This document shows, piece after piece, positions 15,004 to 18,791 of a stretch of DNA of 18,791 bases; within the stretch, counting starts at the first letter, position 1; each line of letters begins with the position of its first letter. Made by a program: the position numbers and the translations under genes. Where the stretch lies: positions 1-18,791 of the forward strand of contig CALAMC010000116.1 in the NCBI GenBank assembly GCA_937925655.1. Reading direction: 5' to 3'. The DNA is from an uncultured candidate division Zixibacteria bacterium. Lineage in GTDB: Bacteria > Zixibacteria > MSB-5A5 > GN15 > PGXB01. The notes below the pieces were generated by a model, which saw only the letters and a program-made list of their open reading frames with translations, was not told where the DNA came from and made no database searches.

Positions 15004-15366
15004 CTATTCTTTGAGCCGGTAGATCACCTCGCCCTCGCGCGCGAAATAATGACGGGTGCGGGCGATATACTCGATAAATTTCATGTCGCTTTTAAGACGC
15101 TTGGCGGTGTATTCGGCATCGACCAGGTCGGCCAGAAGCTCATGGTTCTGTCGTTCCAGCTGGTTTTTTTGAATATGGAGCCGGGCAATGCGGATAAAGC
15201 CGGTCGGCCCCGAGAAAAACGAATAGACCGTGAAGACGACGATAATCACCAGCAGGATATGGAGCGCTTTACGGCGCACGCGGACGTCGGTATTGGACAA
15301 CTTCTTGCGCAGATTCTGGGTCAGCGGCGCCAGAAACGATTTATTCTTATTTTTCCGGTCGGTCAT
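15004..15366 (-). CDS. FtsB/DivIC-family septum formation initiator
   Basis: A 120-residue bitopic membrane protein. It has a basic cytoplasmic N-terminus, one transmembrane helix (about residues 35-52, HILLVIIVVFTVYSFFSG), a coiled coil (about 60-95, ARLHIQKNQLERQNHELLAD onward) and the family's closing segment FIEYIARTRHYFAREGEVIY, which matches the 'IEKIAREELGMVKPGEIVY' type end of DivIC/FtsB. These proteins join FtsL and FtsQ/DivIB in the divisome. AAGGAG lies before the ATG at 15366. Position at the head of the recO-glyQS run is not diagnostic. I do not distinguish FtsB from DivIC, which differ little in sequence. Confidence 0.88.
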   Translation of the reverse strand: MTDRKNKNKSFLAPLTQNLRKKLSNTDVRVRRKALHILLVIIVVFTVYSFFSGPTGFIRIARLHIQKNQLERQNHELLADLVDAEYTAKRLKSDMKFIEYIARTRHYFAREGEVIYRLKE

Positions 15367-15507
15367 ATGTCTCCTTGCGTGGGCTGAAGTTTAATAAATA
15401 AAAATGGGATATGGCAAGGGAAATATTTTTGGGGGGAGGACTAGCCAATTTCTTTATGAAAAAGCGAAATGAAATGTTATATTATTCCAGTTCGAAAAGG
15501 ATCACAA

Positions 15508-15633
15508 ATGTCTGAATTCGAAAGAACGTCTTGTAACCCACCCGCTAAAAAGCAATTGACTTTTTTCATAGCGGGTGGGTTACCGGTTGGGCTTTATTCG
15601 CAAATTGAAACATGTAGTCCGAGGGTTTATTAA
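15508..15633 (+). CDS. Possible 41-residue leader ORF ahead of the HEPN-motif gene
   Basis: ATG at 15508 with AAGGA six bases upstream opens a frame of 41 codons ending TAA at 15631-15633, 13 bases before the ATG of the next gene. The peptide starts MSEFERTSCNPPAKKQLTFF and has no recognisable domain. The whole 15-bp inverted repeat at 15533-15583 lies inside it, so ribosome passage would open the hairpin. This arrangement suits a leader peptide or a small partner protein, but a chance ORF in AT-rich DNA is equally allowed by the data. Confidence 0.4.
   Translation: MSEFERTSCNPPAKKQLTFFIAGGLPVGLYSQIETCSPRVY
15533..15583. repeat. Perfect 15-bp inverted repeat, 21-base spacer
   Basis: GTAACCCACCCGCTA (15533-15547) and TAGCGGGTGGGTTAC (15569-15583) are exact reverse complements. 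Inside the spacer AAAAG and CTTTT can extend the stem around CAATTGA. A perfect 15-bp stem with a GC-rich arm in otherwise AT-rich DNA is very unlikely by chance. It precedes the HEPN-motif gene by about 60 bases; candidates are an attenuator, an operator or a miniature repeat element. Confidence 0.85.
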
Positions 15634-15646
15634 GCCGGGAGGTCAT

Positions 15647-16366
15647 ATGAATAAGAATGACATTAAAACTCCAATTTTTCAATCATTTCTAAACAGTTAT
15701 AGATTCCTTAGACGGGATGCGGAATTTCTTTTGGCACGGGCAAAAGACCCGCAAATTATTAAATCCTTTCAATGTACTCAATTATGTAGAACAGCCATTT
15801 TGCTATTTATTTTATCTCTGGAAGGGCTTATTAATAGAGCAATGGCGCGGTTTTTGCCTGAGGACATTCGCGATTTTATATTGGAGAGAGAAGACAAATT
15901 TGCTCTTATGGATAAATGGGAATTACTGCCATTATTATATTCTAAAAGCGGGAAAAAAATGGATAAATCAAAATCCCCGTGGAATTATTTAAAAGAATTG
16001 ATTCAAATAAGAAATGATATGGTGCATCCAAAACACGATCGTGTAGTTTTTTACAAGTCTATTGACCGCAACTCATTAGATCGCCTACTTCCCATTGATA
16101 TTCCAGGAAATTTAACTTATAGAGATGTAACGGGGAAAGCAATAGAAGTCAAAGAAAAGCACTTAATCTATAGGCAGCTTCGAATTTCAAAAGATCCATA
16201 TTATTATAGACCGGAAGATGCAGAAAAAGTCAAAAAGGCCGTTGATGCTATCATCGATGAATTCGATAAATTACTCGATGGCATAATTCGTAAAGACGGC
16301 TGGCTTGATAATGATCAATTGACATTAATTTATCCACCCGGTGCTGATATAAGTGAGTTGAGGTAA
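15647..16366 (+). CDS. HEPN-like protein with RNxxxH motif, AT-rich gene
   Basis: A 239-residue soluble helical protein. Residues 117-130 read ELIQIRNDMVHPKH, and Arg122-Asn-x3-His127 is the Rx4H signature that marks the active site of HEPN endoribonucleases; the preceding helices (LSLEGLINRAMARFL; KWELLPLLYS) fit the long helical core of the RiboL-PSP/abortive-infection type HEPN proteins. The C-terminus is basic and charged with no known domain. I chose the ATG at 15647 because of GGGAGG five bases before it; the frame stays open back to a GTG at 15575. By eye the base composition is far more AT-rich than the neighbouring housekeeping genes, which supports acquisition by transfer. It is flanked upstream by an inverted repeat and downstream by REP DNA. 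Probable role: RNA-cleaving defence or toxin protein; no antitoxin gene is seen beside it. Confidence 0.6.
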   Translation: MNKNDIKTPIFQSFLNSYRFLRRDAEFLLARAKDPQIIKSFQCTQLCRTAILLFILSLEGLINRAMARFLPEDIRDFILEREDKFALMDKWELLPLLYSKSGKKMDKSKSPWNYLKELIQIRNDMVHPKHDRVVFYKSIDRNSLDRLLPIDIPGNLTYRDVTGKAIEVKEKHLIYRQLRISKDPYYYRPEDAEKVKKAVDAIIDEFDKLLDGIIRKDGWLDNDQLTLIYPPGADISELR

Positions 16367-16403
16367 TATCAGGCCGACTCAACGAAGGCCTTGTGGGCTC
16401 GGA

Positions 16404-16449
16404 CGCCCACGGCTTGCCGTGGGAATGATTGACCTTCCCCCCGAAAACT
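16404..16449 (+). repeat. REP element, copy B
   Basis: Contains CCCACGGC-TT-GCCGTGGG (16406-16423) then AATGATTG and a C-rich tail ending GAAAACT. All 46 bases are identical to copy C at 18745-18790. Just upstream, GTGGGC (16393-16398) can pair alternatively with GCCCAC (16405-16410), so two overlapping hairpins compete. Copy A at 5262-5290 shares the palindrome and AATGATTG but not the tail. Confidence 0.9.
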
Positions 16450-16487
16450 TGTCTGATTGAAACCTCGAATTAAGCAGTTAAGGTTCA

Positions 16488-16516
16488 GTGAGCAGACGAG
16501 GGCGTCTGCCGCCCAC
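16488..16516. repeat. Palindrome GCAGACG-AGGG-CGTCTGC
   Basis: A 7-bp perfect stem (16492-16498 with 16503-16509) and a 4-base loop, with GTG and CAC (16488-16490, 16514-16516) further out. It lies 38 bp after REP copy B and is a different sequence, possibly a second REP-type family or a decayed part of a composite element. Confidence 0.6.
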
Positions 16517-16521
16517 AATAT

Positions 16522-16544
16522 GTCAAGCGCCAAGTGCGCCTGAC
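16522..16544. repeat. Palindrome GTCA-a-GCGC / GCGC-c-TGAC
   Basis: Arms 16522-16530 and 16536-16544 pair at eight of nine positions around CAAGT. It follows the previous palindrome by five bases. Its outer GTCA...TGAC resembles the arms of the 51-bp palindrome at 5017-5067. Confidence 0.5.
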
Positions 16545-16780
16545 CTACTGCCTGTCAAAACAATATACCCTTATTGGTATTGACAAGCAGGCCTTATTAA
16601 GCATATTATCAGACAGGGCAATTGTTGGTATAGATACAAAGATTCGATGTCAAAAACCCGTGTCAGTCGGTATCTATACGGACAAAATATGCAGCATAGT
16701 CGGGCAACTTCAATAAATAAAAGACAGCGTCCGCTTTAATATGATTATTGGTTATGCAGTTATTTTAAGAAACCGCAAAT
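16545..16780. other. Gene-free stretch with two further dyads upstream of the exosortase gene
   Basis: No gene is supported here. TGTCAA (16553-16558) and TTGACA (16580-16585) enclose a smaller TACC/GGTA dyad. GTATAGATAC (16628-16637) and GTATCTATAC (16670-16679) are perfect 10-base complements 32 bases apart. A 60-codon frame at 16534-16716 crosses both dyads, has no ribosome site and no recognisable content; I do not call it. The promoter of the exosortase gene should lie in the AT-rich last 90 bases, but I could not fix it. Confidence 0.55.
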
Positions 16781-17368
16781 ATGGCCGCCATTGCGAACAA
16801 ACCGCCGAATAATATTAACGCCGGGAATGAAAAACGGGGTTCCTCACGGAGGAAACTATCGCCCGTTGCCAGATTCATTATCCTCTTTATTGTCATGCTT
16901 TTAGTGGTCGGGGTCATATCGTCCCAGATTTTCAGCCGCTATCACGAAAAAATACTCTGGCTCATGAGCTCTACGGCTTCTCTGGTGGGCGGCGTTCTTT
17001 CGATATTTTCATCGCAGGTGTCAAATCATGATTCCATCATTATCTACAGGGGATTTCCGGTGGAGATAATCGATGAATGCACCGGCATTTTCGAGATTTT
17101 CATTTATATGGCCGCCGTTCTGGCCTATTCAACTTCGATCAAGAAAAAGCTGATCGGATTCGCCCTGGGGATTCCGGCCATTTATATATTCAACGTGATC
17201 AGGATAATATTTTTGCTCATGGCCGGCGCGTATTCGCAGAGGCTTTTCGATTTTATGCACCTGTACTTCTGGCAGGGAACCCTCATAATAATGATATCAT
17301 CCGTCTGGGCGGGATGGTTGTATTGGGTAGTCTATCATGAAAAAAAACCTGTTCCTGTTTCTGATTAA
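16781..17368 (+). CDS. Exosortase, XrtH-like transpeptidase/protease
   Basis: A 195-residue integral membrane protein with about five transmembrane helices after a basic N-terminus. The three exosortase/archaeosortase active-site residues are all present in order: Cys100 in EIIDECTGIFEIFIY, Arg141 in FNVIRIIFLLMAG, and His160 in DFMHLYFWQGTLI. The DECTGI, NVIRI and HLYFWQ surroundings and the short length fit XrtH, the variant matched to IPTL-CTERM tails, better than the long EpsH-type proteins. The enzyme should cut substrate proteins at their C-terminal tail in the inner membrane and pass them to a carrier. The next gene overlaps by 32 bases and a tailed substrate lies 600 bp away. The ATG at 16781 has no clear ribosome site; I keep it because the basic N-terminus follows. 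Family is certain, the XrtH subtype is likely. Confidence 0.88.
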   Translation: MAAIANKPPNNINAGNEKRGSSRRKLSPVARFIILFIVMLLVVGVISSQIFSRYHEKILWLMSSTASLVGGVLSIFSSQVSNHDSIIIYRGFPVEIIDECTGIFEIFIYMAAVLAYSTSIKKKLIGFALGIPAIYIFNVIRIIFLLMAGAYSQRLFDFMHLYFWQGTLIIMISSVWAGWLYWVVYHEKKPVPVSD

Positions 17369-17825
17369 ACTGTGTCTGATATCATTCGCGCTTGGATTTT
17401 TGTGGTTTTGGAAACTGGAGAATATCTATCCGCGCATACTCTGGCCGGTAGTCGTTCCTTTCTTTCAATGGGTGGGCGTCAAAAAATGGCTCCTGTCGCG
17501 GGTTGTGGATCATTTTGCCAATATTGTTCCCTACCTGGCCCTGGTGCTGGCAACACCGGGAGCCCTGAACAATTGGAAACGGCTCTTGGCGGCGATATTG
17601 GGAGGGCTTCTGATTTTGGCAATGATGCATCTGGTCTTATCCTGGGTAGTTTATTATTATTCCGAACAGTTTGGGTATACTCGATCGTATTTTCGCAGAA
17701 CCTTTTCGTTTTTTTTATTCAATGACGCTTTACCGTTGCCATTGTGGCTGATATTTTATCCGCGAGTGCATAAGGATTTATTTGGATTCCTCATGAAGAA
17801 AAAATCTTCCGAAGAATTTGATTGA
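17337..17825 (+). CDS. Exosortase-associated four-helix membrane protein
   Basis: A 162-residue protein with about four transmembrane segments (near residues 7-25, 35-45, 64-76 and 84-108, plus a C-terminal hydrophobic stretch LPLPLWLIFYP). It starts MKKNLFLFLIKLCLISFALG and ends in a charged tail. Its ATG lies inside the exosortase gene, 32 bases before that stop, so the two are translationally coupled and surely work together. I do not recognise catalytic residues. NCBI describes a family named 'exosortase H-associated membrane protein' for genes in this position; assignment to it is by position and general build, not by alignment. A role as a partner or scaffold for the sorting enzyme is inference. 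Confidence 0.72.
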   Translation: MKKNLFLFLIKLCLISFALGFLWFWKLENIYPRILWPVVVPFFQWVGVKKWLLSRVVDHFANIVPYLALVLATPGALNNWKRLLAAILGGLLILAMMHLVLSWVVYYYSEQFGYTRSYFRRTFSFFLFNDALPLPLWLIFYPRVHKDLFGFLMKKKSSEEFD

Positions 17826-17843
17826 AAATGCAAATTACTTGAC

Positions 17844-17919
17844 TTCCGGATTGGCTATCCGGAAAATTCCGATATTACCGATCGCATTTTATCAGAGGAG
17901 AGGTTTTTTCCCTCTCCTC
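17844..17919. repeat. Two hairpins between convergent genes
   Basis: TTCCGGA (17844-17850) pairs with TCCGGAA (17858-17864), and GAGGAGAGG (17895-17903) pairs with CCTCTCCTC (17911-17919) around a T-rich loop. They lie between the converging stops at 17825 and 17994 and may act as terminators for both directions, although neither has a classic T run after the stem. Confidence 0.5.
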
Positions 17920-17993
17920 ATCTTGGATGAAAAATATACCGTGATTTTCAAGCCCGGCAAAGTTACCCTCGGGCGTTTGAAAAAGCCGAAATA

Positions 17994-18464
17994 CTAACTT
18001 CGAATGAGATTGGCCCTCTTCATCCTTTTCAACTGCCAGACCGCCGCGCCCGCCAAAAGTAGAATCAAACCCATTACACCATAAGTATTCAGCGAGGGAA
18101 CGCCTAATCTCTGATTCATGGACGTACAGGTTTCTTCCATGGGGGCAAATCCTTGCGATGATTTTCTGCTGACACATTGGCTGGCGGCACCGTCCATTAT
18201 TGCATAAATACCCGTACCCGGGACCAGCGGATCAATTGTATATAAAATAGCACCATCTTTGTCTTTCTGTGTCATTACGCAATCATAAGTGGTATTGACC
18301 GTTATTTTAAGTTGATCGCCCTTTACATACGTTACAAACTCTTTGTCCCATACCGGATTGCCGCCCTGGTCATTGATCGACAGTGAAATCTCCGCGCCCA
18401 ATAATAAGCCGGGCAAGCTTATCAGTAATAATACGACACACATATATACTGATTTGTTGTACAT
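17994..18464 (-). CDS. Secreted protein with IPTL/PEP-CTERM-like sorting tail, putative exosortase substrate
   Basis: A 156-residue protein. Residues 1-23 are a signal peptide (MYNKSVYMCVVLLLISLPGL, cleavage near LGA). The middle is a short beta-rich domain with three cysteines (62, 97, 113) and no recognised family. The C-terminus has the three parts of an exosortase tail: the motif VPSLNTYG at 122-129, a hydrophobic helix (VMGLILLLAGAAVWQL, 130-145) and the basic end KRMKR (146-150). This is close to the IPTL-CTERM pattern (IPTLSxWG, then a helix with LAGAAVW, then basic), with V-P-S-L and T-Y-G substitutions. I chose the ATG at 18464 because GAAGGAG lies nine bases upstream; a TTG at 18482 would add six residues that spoil the signal peptide. 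Its gene converges on the exosortase pair, so it is the natural substrate. Function of the displayed domain is unknown. Confidence 0.8.
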   Translation of the reverse strand: MYNKSVYMCVVLLLISLPGLLLGAEISLSINDQGGNPVWDKEFVTYVKGDQLKITVNTTYDCVMTQKDKDGAILYTIDPLVPGTGIYAIMDGAASQCVSRKSSQGFAPMEETCTSMNQRLGVPSLNTYGVMGLILLLAGAAVWQLKRMKRANLIRS

Positions 18465-18519
18465 ATCACAATTCTCCTTCAACGAATATAGAGCCTGATT
18501 TGATAAACAAGTGAAGAAT

Positions 18520-18536
18520 AAGTCAATTATTGACTT
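18520..18536. promoter_or_regulatory. Operator-like palindrome AAGTCAAT-T-ATTGACTT
   Basis: A perfect 8-bp dyad with one central base, 56 bases upstream of the sorting-tail gene's ATG. On the minus strand its right half supplies TTGACT, a possible -35 hexamer, so a repressor bound here would block transcription. No regulator gene is adjacent. Confidence 0.45.
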
Positions 18537-18744
18537 GTCCTTATTACCTGTTCGATTACCTTATTCGCGCGCTGAAAGTCATCCCTTTCAAGCGACATGA
18601 TTACGGTATGCATTACGCTCCCGTAAACTGACAACGTTGTTGCCTGAAAAGAATTCTGTTCGGAATTTGAATTACAGCCCAGCCTTGCTACTAATTTAAT
18701 AGGAAACGTGAAAACGGTCAAGGGAAATGATTTTTGGGCCCGGT
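18537..18744. other. Intergenic stretch, nothing recognised
   Basis: Between the palindrome and REP copy C I see no supportable gene. A minus-strand frame of 74 codons (18527-18751) opens inside the REP element with GTG, has no clear ribosome site, and its protein resembles nothing I know. A shorter version starts at an internal ATG (MHTVIMSLERDDFQRANKVI). Treat both as unlikely. Confidence 0.5.
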
Positions 18745-18790
18745 CGCCCACGGCTTGCCGTGGGAATGATTGACCTTCCCCCCGAAAACT
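18745..18790 (+). repeat. REP element, copy C (at window edge)
   Basis: All 46 bases are identical to copy B, including the palindrome CCCACGGC-TT-GCCGTGGG at 18747-18764. Identity breaks at 18791, the last base of the window. TGGGC (18735-18739) upstream can pair with GCCCA (18746-18750), as in copy B. Confidence 0.9.
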
Positions 18791-18791
18791 G

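Noticed and set aside
15371..15507. Promoter search between the ftsB-like gene and the leader ORF
   Set aside because: AT-rich hexamers exist on both strands (for example TATATT at 15478) but none has a convincing -35 partner at normal spacing.
16534..16716. 60-codon plus-strand frame in the palindrome-rich stretch
   Set aside because: Starts inside a palindrome, crosses two dyads, lacks a ribosome site and resembles nothing.
17875..18177. 100-codon minus-strand frame
   Set aside because: Overlaps the 3' half of the sorting-tail gene in another frame and has no signal; the tail and signal peptide settle the true frame.
16404..18790. Whether the repeated palindromes are a CRISPR array
   Set aside because: Only two identical units 2.3 kb apart with genes between; no regular spacing, no spacers and no cas genes.

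Overview
This window reads as chromosomal DNA of a Gram-negative bacterium, most likely an uncultured member of the FCB superphylum (a Zixibacteria-like lineage is my best guess). The evidence is indirect: a C-terminal secretion tail with the 'NFPNPFNP' signature that is typical of FCB secreted proteins, FG-GAP and fibronectin-III surface proteins, paired M16 peptidases with signal peptides, and an alpha2-type glycyl-tRNA synthetase beside recO and a DivIC/FtsB-like gene. No 16S rRNA is present, so the phylum assignment is inference.

Layout. 1-3263 (minus): two M16 zinc-peptidase-family proteins, a catalytic one and, 24 bp downstream, a partner that has lost the HxxEH zinc site. 3453-4367 (minus): an AEC-family membrane transporter. 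4526-4867 (minus): a stand-alone PAS domain. 5017-5483: a scar of mobile DNA holding a 51-bp palindrome, the first ~34 codons of a REP-associated transposase (RAYT), a REP palindrome just upstream of it, and a 5'-truncated excisionase-like HTH gene. 5492-7790 (minus): a tight three-gene unit, a winged-helix/nucleotidyltransferase fusion, a HEPN-like protein and a DUF6880-like protein; this looks like a MNT-HEPN toxin-antitoxin module with an extra gene. 8122-8476 (minus): tmRNA (ssrA), with a good promoter and a possible pseudoknot-forming segment downstream.

8700-12829 (plus): two exported proteins, a lipoprotein with fourteen FG-GAP/VCBS repeats and a four-FN3 protein with a T9SS-like C-terminal tail. 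12858-15366 (minus): the housekeeping block ftsB-like, recO, glyQS. 15508-16366 (plus): an AT-rich, probably imported gene with a HEPN-type RNxxxH motif, preceded by a 41-codon ORF that spans a perfect 15-bp inverted repeat. 16367-16780: a gene-free stretch dense in palindromes, including a second copy of the REP element. 16781-18464: a small protein-sorting cassette, made of an exosortase (XrtH-like, Cys/Arg/His all present), an overlapping four-helix membrane protein, and a convergent secreted protein ending in an IPTL/PEP-CTERM-like tail. The window ends inside a third copy of the REP element.

Two different C-terminal sorting signals (T9SS-like and exosortase-type) therefore sit in one 19-kb window. 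The most distinctive systems are the exosortase cassette, the wHTH-MNT/HEPN/DUF6880 operon and the RAYT/REP family with its broken transposase. All functions are assigned by reading motifs in the translated sequence; no database search was run.
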